Shown here piece after piece: positions 43,810-52,028 of a DNA stretch of 64,000 bases. Positions within the stretch are counted from its first letter, which is position 1, and every line of letters starts with the position of its first letter. The notes beneath the pieces are model-generated. The model was not told the DNA's origin. It did not search any database and worked only from the letters and a program-made list of their open reading frames with translations. Source of the stretch: Chitinophagaceae bacterium (lineage in GTDB: Bacteria; Bacteroidota; Bacteroidia; Chitinophagales; Chitinophagaceae); the NCBI GenBank assembly GCA_019638595.1, contig JAHBTJ010000017.1:1-64000 (forward strand), in the 5' to 3' direction. A program made the position numbers and the translations under genes.

Positions 43810-45186
43810 TTACTTGTTCCAAACCTTTTTCCATTGTTCAAATTGCCCGGGCGTTACCCGGTAACGCGCGAAGTTTCCATCGTGCAGATTCAGAAGCTCA
43901 GTTTCGACCAGCTCGATAAACCGGTCGCTATCCGCTGCAGGTAAATGTAGCGCCTGCCCTTTGATCACGATTTCTGCCATGCTCCGGTCAAGCCCCTGCG
44001 ACACAATTTCAGTCATCATCGACTGCAGCAGTGGCCGGTATTTTATCCGGAATGGATCGGGTTCCCCGATAGTTTGCCTGATACTTGCATACCGGTCAGC
44101 AGAGCGGCGACAGGCCCACAGGAAAACATCTTTTAGCAGCTCCATCCGGTTGAGTTCATAAACGCCCAGCAATCCCTGAGTATACAGGTCATCCGGAACA
44201 CCGATAAAAGACAGGGGTACCAGGTTATGTTTGTTCAGTGAAATGTTTGCCGCCAACCGCGATACCCTTTTATTTACATCCTCGAATGGTTGCAAATATG
44301 GAAGATGTACCATAATAAAGAACGCCTGCTCATGGGGGTCGGGTATTTGGATCACCTTGTCCAGCATCACTCCAAACATTTCTTCGATCAGTTGCGGAAT
44401 CGCAGTTGGCGTATAGGCTGATTTTTTTATGCCTACGGGAAAACTTCTTAACCTGCCCGGCGCTGCAGGATCCGGCAACAGATCGGTGGCAAGCATGGCA
44501 TGCAGATTTGTAATGGTGTACCGGTTAAAGTCAATTTCGCCGGCGCCAGCTACCATGAACTCTATAGCCTGTTTGTGGTTCAGTATCATCTGTGTTTCCA
44601 TAGCCGACTTATTCGCTGCCGGCTCTCCCTGCGACAACAGGCGTTCAGTATCCAGTAATGAATAGGTATTTCCTTCCAGGCGGCTTGAGTTCCAGGAAAG
44701 GTCAATCAGCAGCCGCTGTAAAATATTCTTTGCATAAGTCCCTGCCGGCTGATCAGTTCCTAATAGCGTGGCTGATTCCTTTGCTAACTCAATTCGTTCT
44801 TCAGCGCTCAGGTAAAAGTCCACGCCCGGGCGGTAAGCATCAAGAAACTGCCTGTTATAGGAAGTTTTATTTCTCTTTTCAAATGGTACCGATAATATAT
44901 TCAGGATCTCGTGGGAAGTTGCGGAGAGGGGGATGACCGTCTCCTTTTCGGGCGCCTTATTCGTTTCCGGTTTGGTTTTCAGAATATATTTTGCCGTATG
45001 CGTGGCACCTGTTAATTCCACGATACCGTCTGCCATCAGTTTCTCCAGTCTTCTTTGAAAGCTTCGCAGACTGATGGTCAGAGAGCTAGTCCTCCTGATA
45101 TCGTCAATAGCAGCCCCATCCGGAAATTGCTTCAAGGCTTCCGTAATGGTCCTTAGGTCGTCTAATATCGTCTGCTGTTTACCCAA
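43810..45186 (-). CDS. Fic-family protein with degenerate catalytic motif and N-terminal winged helix
   Basis: 458 residues. Residues about 1-70 form a winged helix-turn-helix (ISLRSFQRRLEKLMADGIVEL). An inhibitory helix motif SSRLEGN lies at 167-173. The Fic core is at about 200-320. The catalytic motif HPFxxGNGR is replaced by QPFEDVNKR (299-307): the active His is Gln and both glycines are lost, so AMPylation of the usual type is unlikely. A C-terminal helical domain (about 374-458) is the part also present in the remnant at 24898-25158. Four half-sites upstream suggest autoregulation through the winged helix. Confidence 0.85.
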   Translation of the reverse strand: MGKQQTILDDLRTITEALKQFPDGAAIDDIRRTSSLTISLRSFQRRLEKLMADGIVELTGATHTAKYILKTKPETNKAPEKETVIPLSATSHEILNILSVPFEKRNKTSYNRQFLDAYRPGVDFYLSAEERIELAKESATLLGTDQPAGTYAKNILQRLLIDLSWNSSRLEGNTYSLLDTERLLSQGEPAANKSAMETQMILNHKQAIEFMVAGAGEIDFNRYTITNLHAMLATDLLPDPAAPGRLRSFPVGIKKSAYTPTAIPQLIEEMFGVMLDKVIQIPDPHEQAFFIMVHLPYLQPFEDVNKRVSRLAANISLNKHNLVPLSFIGVPDDLYTQGLLGVYELNRMELLKDVFLWACRRSADRYASIRQTIGEPDPFRIKYRPLLQSMMTEIVSQGLDRSMAEIVIKGQALHLPAADSDRFIELVETELLNLHDGNFARYRVTPGQFEQWKKVWNK

Positions 45187-45197
45187 ATTCCTATTTT

Positions 45198-45265
45198 ACG
45201 TCAAAAATAATACTCTTTTGTCGTAAATATAATTTTTGCGTCAAAAATGGAGATTGTTTTGTCGT
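45198..45265. promoter_or_regulatory. tandem inverted-repeat operator upstream of the Fic gene
   Basis: Two inverted units with the half-site RCGWCAAAA: ACGTCAAAA...TTTTGTCGT (45198-45224) and GCGTCAAAA...TTTTGTCGT (45238-45265). The units are 40 bases apart, about four helical turns, and begin 12 bases before the Fic start codon. A further single half-site GCGCCAAAA lies at about 45309. This is the pattern expected of an autoregulated gene with its own DNA-binding domain. Confidence 0.6.
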
Positions 45266-45829
45266 GAAGTGGCTATTCATGTCAATTTAGAAGCACTTTT
45301 TGCTGTTTGCGCCAAAAGTTCGTTATATCACCACCCACTAAACCCCGAAAAGGGTCATTCAACTCTTTAAATTTTAAAGCGCTGCCAGCTAATTTTAACC
45401 ATTATAGTTCTTGTTATTTTGCGGTAAAACTCGCCGTTTATCAGAGCGCTTCGACTAATTGTAGTGTTTAATACTTTGTGTAAATCTATATCAAGCGTCT
45501 CGCGAAACAGGCTATAAAAAACGGCAACTCCTTTTAAAAAATCGCCGCTTCATTTTTGTGGGATTTTCCCAACTGGGAGAAAAGTATAGCGAGGATGGGA
45601 GAATTATCTAAACAGATTGCGGGTGAGGGTGTGAAAAACTCCCATTATTTAAGCGGGATATCAACTGAATCCGCTTTAGATGAATTCAGCTTAAACCAGA
45701 TGGTTCAGGATTTATTGGTTATTACCGCTCTGCCGTAATGGTGGTTTTTAACCGATTGGTTTAAAATCTCATCATACATTTCAACTCGTTGGTTTAGTAG
45801 CGATAATAGTTTAAAATATGTTGAATTGG
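45266..45829. other. intergenic region upstream of the AbiE module
   Basis: About 560 bases with no gene I can support. A 60-codon frame at 45556-45738 has no recognisable domain, no clear ribosome site and no neighbour that would explain it, and is left uncalled. A short stretch, TAGCGAGGATGGGA (45587-45600), is identical to part of the tRNA-Met 3' end at 47994. Confidence 0.4.
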
Positions 45830-45830
45830 G

Positions 45831-45915
45831 GTAGTTTTACTACCTTTAAATGAATAATTATAAACTATTCCATTGAACTAGTTTAAATAAAGTGATATAA
45901 GGGTAGTATGACTAC
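45831..45915. promoter_or_regulatory. paired AbiEi operator candidates
   Basis: GTAGTTTTACTAC (45831-45843) and GTAGTATGACTAC (45903-45915) are two copies of GTAGT-N3-ACTAC, 72 bases apart, bracketing the presumed promoter. The second contains the abiEi start codon (ATG at 45908). AbiEi proteins are known to bind paired inverted repeats in their own promoters. Confidence 0.6.
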
Positions 45916-46687
45916 TGTAAATAAAACAAAAATAAACCAACTCCTGCAGGAACAGCCTTCGGGTATCGTTCTTCTATCTTCCTGGCTTGCCGAACGGGGA
46001 TATAGCATCGACTTACAAAAGCATTACCGAAAGGCAAAGTGGTTAGCATCTATCGGTAAAGGCGCGCTCATACGCACCGATGATAAAGTCGGCTACGAAG
46101 GAGCTATGTATGCGTTGCAAAGCCAAGCCGGATTAACCATACACCCCGGAGGACGCACGGCTCTTTCATTGTTGGGTAAAGCCCATTATCTGGAATTGGC
46201 TGCCTATAAAGTTGTTTTGTTCGGCGGTAGGGGTGAGAAACTCCCCACCTGGTTTAAAAAATATGATTGGGGTGTACATTTGGATTACTATGAAACGTCA
46301 TTTCTCCCAGCAGATTTAGGACTTACGGAAGTTGAAGTAAAAAGTTTTTCGATAAAGGTTTCAGGAGCAACCCGCGCGCTCATGGAATGTTTATACCTGG
46401 CTCCTCAAAAACAGGAACTCATGGAATGTTTTGAGCTTATGGAAGGACTGAATAATCTTCCGCCAAAGCAAGTACAGATATTGCTTGAAAACTGTCAGTC
46501 GGTAAAAGTAAAACGGTTGTTTCTGTACATGGCTGAGAAAGCCGACCACAGTTGGGTCAAGCATCTTGATCTTAAAAATGTGAATTTAGGAAAGGGTAAA
46601 CGCAGCATCGTTACAAACGGAGTGTTTATAGAGAAATACGGCATAACCGTTCCGAGAGAATTGGAAGAACATGGAAAAAGTATATAG
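45908..46687 (+). CDS. AbiEi-family antitoxin (type IV toxin-antitoxin)
   Basis: 259 residues. The N-terminal winged helix (about 1-80) covers GIVLLSSWLAERGYS and HPGGRTALSLLGKAHYL; the C-terminal domain (about 90-259) contains SGATRALMECLYLAP, characteristic of AbiEi_3-type proteins, and is the part that blocks the toxin. It overlaps the abiEii gene by 17 bases. Abi systems act in abortive infection, stopping growth on phage attack. Two palindromes in the promoter fit negative autoregulation. Confidence 0.88.
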   Translation: MTTVNKTKINQLLQEQPSGIVLLSSWLAERGYSIDLQKHYRKAKWLASIGKGALIRTDDKVGYEGAMYALQSQAGLTIHPGGRTALSLLGKAHYLELAAYKVVLFGGRGEKLPTWFKKYDWGVHLDYYETSFLPADLGLTEVEVKSFSIKVSGATRALMECLYLAPQKQELMECFELMEGLNNLPPKQVQILLENCQSVKVKRLFLYMAEKADHSWVKHLDLKNVNLGKGKRSIVTNGVFIEKYGITVPRELEEHGKSI

Positions 46688-47574
46688 GCAGCAGGTAGGA
46701 CTATTATTGACGGTATTGCCGGAGGTCGCCAAAGAAAAATGCTTTGCGCTTCACGGGGGTACGGCGATCAATCTTTTTGTTCGTGATATGCCGCGATTGT
46801 CGGTAGATATTGATCTTACTTATCTTCCGATTGAAGACAGAGATACATCTATAAAACATATTGCAGAGGCACTGGAAAGAATAAAGTCAAATATCCAAAA
46901 AGTTGTTCCCGATGTACGCATCACGTCGCGTTTGGATGCAGGTAAATTACAGGTTTCAGCAAAAAAGGGGGATATAAAAATCGAAGTCAACTTGGTCAAC
47001 AGGGGAGCTTTGACAGAGCCGAAAGAAATGCCGTTGTGCGAAAAAGCGCAAAATGAGTTTGAAGTATTTTGCACGATACCAGTTGTCTCATTAGGGCAGT
47101 TATTCGGCGGGAAAATAGTTGCCGCCCTTGACCGCCAACACCCACGCGATCTATTCGATGTGAAGTATCTGCTGGAAAAAGAAGGATTTACCCAAGAAGT
47201 AAAAGAAGGCTTCTTACTTTGTTTGCTTTGTAGTGACAGACCGATCCATGAAGTTATTACACCGAACTTGCAGGATCAGCAATCTGCCCTTGCCAACCAA
47301 TTCTCGGGCATGACGGATGAAGAATTCAGCTATGAGGAATACGAAAACGTCAGAAAAAAACTCGTTACAACAATTCATAAGCATTTGACTGATAGAGATA
47401 AAGCGTTTCTTTTAAGTGTCAAAAATGTGACCCCCCGATTGGAGCATTTATGATTTTCAGCGCTTCCTATCTATCAAGTGGAAACTGCAAAATCTTCAAA
47501 AACTGAAAGAAAAAAATCCTGAAAAACACAAGGAGCAATACAAAGCATTAAATGAAAAATTGGGCAAAAAATAG
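46671..47574 (+). pseudogene. AbiEii-family nucleotidyltransferase toxin with a C-terminal frameshift
   Basis: The first frame (46671-47453, 260 residues) carries the nucleotidyltransferase motifs: HGGTAINLF (Gly29-Gly30) and SVDIDLTYL (Asp46, Asp48), plus the helical regulatory part. It then stops, but the remainder of the family's C-terminus reads on in another frame: after a run of six C at 47431-47436, dropping one C gives DWSIYDFQRF and then KWKLQNLQKLKEKNPEKHKE to a stop at 47572-47574. The whole protein would be about 300 residues. Either a true slip mutation, a phase-variable tract or a sequencing error. The catalytic domain is intact, so activity is not excluded. Confidence 0.8.
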
Positions 47575-47623
47575 AAGCGTCTAAGTATATTAACAAGGAT
47601 TATCGAGCAAAGAATATGATAAT

Positions 47624-47651
47624 AAAAAAGGGCTCCGTGTTACTGGAACCC
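47624..47651 (-). terminator. terminator hairpin of the decayed tRNA-Met copy
   Basis: On the minus strand, GGGTTCC...GGAGCCC forms a 7-bp stem with one mismatch around an 8-base loop, followed by six T. It directly follows the remnant tRNA 3' end and is related in sequence to the terminator of the intact tRNA at 47961-47990, so the two were copied together. Confidence 0.6.
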
Positions 47652-47654
47652 TGG

Positions 47655-47715
47655 TAGCGAGGATGGGAATTGAACCCATCTCCGCCTGTGGCGGATATGA
47701 ATCCTGCATTAGTGT
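47655..47715 (-). pseudogene. tRNA-Met remnant A (3' half with palindromic insert)
   Basis: The T arm and acceptor 3' strand are identical to the intact tRNA-Met over 26 bases (47655-47680). The variable-loop region is replaced by a TCCGCC-TGT-GGCGGA palindrome (47681-47695), and then the anticodon-loop segment reappears as GCAGGATTCAT on the minus strand (about 47696-47707). The 5' half of the tRNA is absent; a GIY-YIG gene ends there instead. Confidence 0.6.
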
Positions 47716-47951
47716 TGAAGGGCTTGAATAAATTTTCTTCCCACTCCCGATTTTAACCATTTCTCGTAAGACAGGGCTTCGGGTTTTTCTTTGAACTGTT
47801 TTGTAAAAATCAATTTCCATGGTCTGTATCTGGCAGTCCAGTCTTTTCCATATTCATTGTGCGATCGTAATCGTTCTGTGAGATTGGAGGTAAAGCCGGT
47901 ATAATGTTTTTTGTGTATCTCTGACCAGAGAATGTATACTGTGTAATTCAT
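47709..47951 (-). CDS. GIY-YIG nuclease-domain protein next to tRNA fragments
   Basis: 80 residues from the ATG at 47951 (MNYTVYILWSEIHKKHYTG); the frame extends 9 codons upstream but those lie in tRNA-terminator sequence. It carries the GIY-YIG core (YTVYILW, YTGFTSNLTERLRSHN) of the small YhbQ-like nucleases. It starts 10 bases beyond the terminator of the intact tRNA-Met and ends at the edge of a decayed tRNA-Met copy. This position is typical of the GIY-YIG proteins found between duplicated tRNA genes in Bacteroidota, suggesting a homing-like spread; that is inference. Confidence 0.8.
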   Translation of the reverse strand: MNYTVYILWSEIHKKHYTGFTSNLTERLRSHNEYGKDWTARYRPWKLIFTKQFKEKPEALSYEKWLKSGVGRKFIQALQH

Positions 47952-47960
47952 AGTGATGCA

Positions 47961-47990
47961 AAAATAAAAAAGCTCCATGTCACTGGAGCT
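47961..47990 (-). terminator. terminator of tRNA-Met
   Basis: On the minus strand AGCTCCA...TGGAGCT is a perfect 7-bp stem with a 6-base loop followed by TTTTTATTTT, placed 3 bases after the tRNA 3' end. Confidence 0.7.
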
Positions 47991-47993
47991 TAG

Positions 47994-48067
47994 TAGCGAG
48001 GATGGGAATTGAACCCATCACCTCAGGGTTATGAATCCTGCGCTCTAACCAACTGAGCTACCTCGCC
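47994..48067 (-). tRNA. tRNA-Met (CAT)
   Basis: A 74-base cloverleaf: acceptor GGCGAGG with CCTCGCT (one G-U), D arm AGCTCAGTTGGTTAGAGCG, anticodon loop TTCATAA (CAT), T arm GATGGGTTCAATTCCCATC, discriminator A; the CCA end is not encoded. The paired G1-T72 end and D stem indicate an elongator rather than initiator. Confidence 0.92.
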
Positions 48068-48077
48068 AATTTTTTTG

Positions 48078-48165
48078 AACCCTTCTCCGCCACGGCGGAT
48101 ATGAATCCTGTACGCTGCTTCCCATCCCCAAACATTCGGGATTCGGGAGGCCACGTCGCCATGCC
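48078..48165 (-). pseudogene. tRNA-Met remnant B with palindromic inserts
   Basis: On the minus strand it opens GGCGA and ends around ACAGGATTCAT, matching the 5' acceptor end and anticodon-stem segment of tRNA-Met. The middle is replaced by a CCCGAATCCCGAATG...GGGG stretch, and after the anticodon segment comes TCCGCC-GT-GGCGGA, the same palindrome type as remnant A. It lies upstream of the intact tRNA, so three tRNA-Met copies once stood in tandem. Confidence 0.5.
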
Positions 48166-48334
48166 ATTGTTATTTATACGTAAATCGAATTGACATATAA
48201 AAACGGGGTGCAAAAATAGGGGTTTTTAAGATTCCCTTTAAGAAAAAAAGCGTATTTCTCTTCCGGTAGAAACGAACCGGCTTACCAGTTACAAGTAACA
48301 GAAAACAAGCAGGTTATAAATACCCGGAATGATG

Positions 48335-50845
48335 TTACTCTTCAAAATATACACGCTGCACTCTTTGCGATATGCCCGTCATGATCTCATAAGGAATGGT
48401 TTGCGCCCATTCCGCCAGTTTTGTAACAAGCAATGCTTCCCCAAAAACAATCACTTCGTCGCCTTCCTGTACACCCCTGATACCGGTAATATCAATCATG
48501 GTCATATCCATGGCTATGTTGCCGGTAACCGGCGCCAGTTGCCCACGCACCAGCACTTTGCCCACTCCGTTGCTGAACGCCCTGCGGTAGCCGTCGGCAT
48601 ATCCTATACGGATGGTTGCGATCACACTCTCTTTCGCTATTGCCCCTTTGCGGCTATACCCCACAGTATCTCCCGGAGGAACTTTTTTGATCTGCGCGAT
48701 GGTAGTTTTTAAAGTAGCCGCTTCGCGCAAATCCAGCTTTAACGACCCCGGGGTATTTACTCCATATAAGCCAATGCCCAGGCGAACCATGTCGAAATGA
48801 AGCCAGGGATGACGGGCAATAGCCGCCGAATTGGCAATATGCCGCAAAAAATCATATTGCAATGCCATTCGCAATGTTGTACAGGCATCTGTATATATTT
48901 CTACCTGCTGCTGTGTAAAATAATCCAGCCCCGGATCTTCACTGCCGGCCAAATGACTGAACACAGACTGCACCCTGAACAACGTACTGCCGGCAAGCGC
49001 CTCCGCCAGGGCAGGCACATCGGTTTTTTCAAAGCCCAGCCTGTGCATGCCTGTATCAACTTTAATATGTACGGGATAATGCTGCATACCCTGTGCCTTT
49101 AAAAAATCGCGGAAGGAAAACAGTATCGGAAATGAAAAAAGCTCGGGTTCAAGATGATACTCCGTAAGCAGCGCGAAACTTTCCGGCTCAGGGTTCATTA
49201 CCATGACCGGCAGGCCAATACCCGATTTGCGCAGTTCCACCCCTTCATCTGTATACGCTACCGCCAGGTAATCAATTTTATGAAATTGTAATATATTGGC
49301 TATTTCAAAGCTTCCGCTGCCATACGAAAACGCCTTTACCATTGCCATAATGCGTGTTGCCGGTTGCAACAATTGCTGGTGCTGCTTAAGATTGTGCACG
49401 ATAGCGCCCAGGTTCACCTCCAATACGGTTTGATGAGACTTTTGCTCCAGCAACGAGCTAATGCGCTCAAAACCAAAAGTCCTGGCGCCTTTTATCAGTA
49501 TCGTTTCGTTATGAAACCGGCTGCTGTGAAAACGCCGGATAAAATCTTCGGTTGAAGCAAAGAAGGATGCATCATCGCATACCGTGCTGAGCAGAGGCTG
49601 GTATTTTTGCAACTTCGTGCCTATGCCAATAAACCTGCTTATCTTTTTTTGACGGAGTATATTCGCTATATCCGCATACAATGGCGCTTCGGGTATACCG
49701 GTTTCAAAAAAATCAGAAAGAATAACTGTATGACTGTTATGCTGCCGCTGTTGTTGTAAAAAATCAAGCGCTATTTTCAACGAACTGATATCAGCTATAT
49801 AGCTATCGTTGATCACCGAGCAGTTATTGATCCCTCTCTTCATTTCCAGCCTCATTTCCACGGGTTTCAGCAAGCGCATTCTTTCCGCTATCATTTCATT
49901 GCTGTATCCCAGCTTCCACAAAACACAATAGCATGTAATCGCATTTTCAATGGAAGCATCGTCGGTAAATGGCAACTCCATACCAAAGCTGCCTTTAGGT
50001 ACAATAGCCTCTCCTGCTCTCGCGTTTCCTTCTTCTGCCTCCAGTTCAATCCAGGTATGGGATGCCTGCTTTTGAACAGTGATTACCCGGACCTGATTAC
50101 CGGTACTCCTGCCCCAGAATATGCAGGGCAGGCCTTTTTTTTCAATAAGTGCTCTTACCGGCGCATTGTCTCCACCGGCTACCATCCATCGCACAGAAGT
50201 AAATAGCATAAGCTTCTCTTCTGTTTTTTGTTCCAGGCTGTTGAAGTTTTCGTTATGCGCATCGCCGATATGTGTAAGCACTCCAATACCGGGTTGTACG
50301 ATCCGGGTCAATCGCTGCATTTCTCCCGGCTGAGATATTCCCGCTTCAAAGATCCCCAAAGTATGTGTAGGGTTCATTTGCCATATGCTCAGGGGAACCC
50401 CGATTTGCGAGTTATAGCTTTTGGGACTTCTTACAATAGTATACCTGTTTTCCAGCAACTGGTTCAACCATTCTTTTACGATGGTTTTGCCATTACTGCC
50501 CGTAATGCCTATCACCGGTATATCAAATGCTGCGCGGTGGTAAGCAGTCAACGCCTGTAACGCGTCCAGCACATATGGTACTTCAATGAAATTGGCATCA
50601 CTGTATTTGCTGCAATCAAAATCAGTATTTACTACAAAATTCCTTACCCCCCTGCTATATAATTCGGCTATAAAAGTATCTCCGCTCCTGCGTGGTCCTG
50701 CAAGCGCAAAAAAAAGAGAATTACCTGCCTGAACCAGCTTCCTGCTGTCGGTAACCAGGTATTGAATGCTGCTGTTGCCGGCGCCCTCCTTCAGCTTTCC
50801 ATGCACAATTTCCGCGATATGGCTGATGGTATACAGAACTGGCAT
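48335..50845 (-). CDS. MurF-alanine racemase fusion (UDP-MurNAc-tripeptide:D-Ala-D-Ala ligase / alanine racemase)
   Basis: 836 residues. The MurF part (about 1-455) has the P-loop GITGSNGKT (113-121) and the Mur ligase lysine region near SYNSQIGVPLS. The alanine racemase part (about 465-836) has the PLP lysine in MAMVKAFSYGSG (near residue 500), DTGMHRLGF, RLGIGLYG and the catalytic Tyr in VGYSRKGAI. It makes D-Ala and adds D-Ala-D-Ala to the peptidoglycan precursor in the cytoplasm. This fusion is a recognised trait of Bacteroidota. Complete and unremarkable. Confidence 0.96.
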   Translation of the reverse strand: MPVLYTISHIAEIVHGKLKEGAGNSSIQYLVTDSRKLVQAGNSLFFALAGPRRSGDTFIAELYSRGVRNFVVNTDFDCSKYSDANFIEVPYVLDALQALTAYHRAAFDIPVIGITGSNGKTIVKEWLNQLLENRYTIVRSPKSYNSQIGVPLSIWQMNPTHTLGIFEAGISQPGEMQRLTRIVQPGIGVLTHIGDAHNENFNSLEQKTEEKLMLFTSVRWMVAGGDNAPVRALIEKKGLPCIFWGRSTGNQVRVITVQKQASHTWIELEAEEGNARAGEAIVPKGSFGMELPFTDDASIENAITCYCVLWKLGYSNEMIAERMRLLKPVEMRLEMKRGINNCSVINDSYIADISSLKIALDFLQQQRQHNSHTVILSDFFETGIPEAPLYADIANILRQKKISRFIGIGTKLQKYQPLLSTVCDDASFFASTEDFIRRFHSSRFHNETILIKGARTFGFERISSLLEQKSHQTVLEVNLGAIVHNLKQHQQLLQPATRIMAMVKAFSYGSGSFEIANILQFHKIDYLAVAYTDEGVELRKSGIGLPVMVMNPEPESFALLTEYHLEPELFSFPILFSFRDFLKAQGMQHYPVHIKVDTGMHRLGFEKTDVPALAEALAGSTLFRVQSVFSHLAGSEDPGLDYFTQQQVEIYTDACTTLRMALQYDFLRHIANSAAIARHPWLHFDMVRLGIGLYGVNTPGSLKLDLREAATLKTTIAQIKKVPPGDTVGYSRKGAIAKESVIATIRIGYADGYRRAFSNGVGKVLVRGQLAPVTGNIAMDMTMIDITGIRGVQEGDEVIVFGEALLVTKLAEWAQTIPYEIMTGISQRVQRVYFEE

Positions 50846-50855
50846 ACACTCAAAA

Positions 50856-51830
50856 CTAGGGGGTGTGATGGGATTGTTGTGGCATTTTACGCTTGTGATA
50901 AATAGAGTAGATGATGGAGGATACCAGGCAAACTACAATTACCCCAAGCGATATATAAATGGATATATGAATATTAAAATATTCGATCAACATTTTAATG
51001 CCGATAAATATTAACACTACCGCTATACCCTGCTGTAAAAAATCGAACTGGTTTACCGCACCTTTCAGTAAAAAAAACAGTGAGCGAAGTCCCAGTACGG
51101 CAAATACATTCGACGAATAAATCACAAGTATATCATCTTCCGAAAAAGGCACATTAGCCTTTTCACGTACCAGCGATACAACTGTAGGGATAGAATCGAG
51201 CGCAAAAACAACATCAATAGCCGCCAGCATAAGCACTACTACCGCCAGGTTGGTAAAATATACTTTTCCGTGCAGGGTTAAGGTAAATCTTCCTTTAGGC
51301 TCCACATTGGTAAAACGCAGGTATTTTTGTATAAACCGGTACAGTTTTGTTTCGCCGGGGTTAAACTCTTCTTCATCCTTTTTAAAAAACAGCTTATACC
51401 CGGTATACAGTAAAAAGAACCCAAATACATATAAAATCCAGTGAAACCTTTCTATCAGCTCAATACCAAGCGCAATAAAAGCGATCCTGAAAATAATGGC
51501 CAGTAAAATACCTATCAGCAATGCCCTGGCCGTATCGGACTCCTCTACCTTAAAATAACTGAAAATTAAAATGAATACGAATATATTGTCAATGCTGAGC
51601 GACCATTCCATTAAATAGGCTGTAAAATATTTGGTGGCAACCCTCGACCCGTCTTCGAACCATAAAAAAATACAGAAAGCTACCGAAAGCCCCACCCAGA
51701 AGACGGTTTGATACAAAGCCTTTTTTATGGTGATAGTAGTATTTTTCTTACTCAGCAAACCCAAATCAAAAATCAAAGCCAATACCAGCACAATGCCAAA
51801 CGTGAGGTAAGAAATTTGTGTAGGACTCAT
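50856..51830 (-). CDS. TerC/Alx-family integral membrane protein
   Basis: 324 residues from the ATG at 51830 (MSPTQISYLTFGIVLVLAL); earlier in-frame codons lack hydrophobic character. About nine membrane helices. WSLSIDNIFVFILIFSYF and DVVFALDSIPTVVS are the two TerC signatures, each with the conserved Asp. Relatives export manganese or confer tellurite resistance. It lies 11 bases after the murF-alr start on the same strand; no functional link is known. Confidence 0.92.
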   Translation of the reverse strand: MSPTQISYLTFGIVLVLALIFDLGLLSKKNTTITIKKALYQTVFWVGLSVAFCIFLWFEDGSRVATKYFTAYLMEWSLSIDNIFVFILIFSYFKVEESDTARALLIGILLAIIFRIAFIALGIELIERFHWILYVFGFFLLYTGYKLFFKKDEEEFNPGETKLYRFIQKYLRFTNVEPKGRFTLTLHGKVYFTNLAVVVLMLAAIDVVFALDSIPTVVSLVREKANVPFSEDDILVIYSSNVFAVLGLRSLFFLLKGAVNQFDFLQQGIAVVLIFIGIKMLIEYFNIHISIYISLGVIVVCLVSSIIYSIYHKRKMPQQSHHTP

Positions 51831-52028
51831 TAACCGTTCTTTATTTACGGTCAAAGATAAGGGTGGATGAACGATGCAGGAAATTTGTTCGCGGATAACA
51901 ATAGCCCGGGAACTTAATAAATTCCGCATACTGTGCGCCCCGGCTATATCCAAAAATGAATTACAGCTTTTTATTTTCCTTATTGCCGCCATTCGCATAT
52001 TTTTGCCGCTCTTGCAAACTTGCTTTAA

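Noticed and set aside
45587-45600. 14-base identity (TAGCGAGGATGGGA) to the tRNA-Met 3' end, which could make the AbiE module an island with tRNA att sites
   Set aside because: The match is short, the flanking terminator and T arm are missing, and no integrase is present. It is kept only as an observation.
45556-45738. 60-codon frame upstream of AbiE
   Set aside because: No domain, no ribosome site and no partner; coding potential is not convincing.
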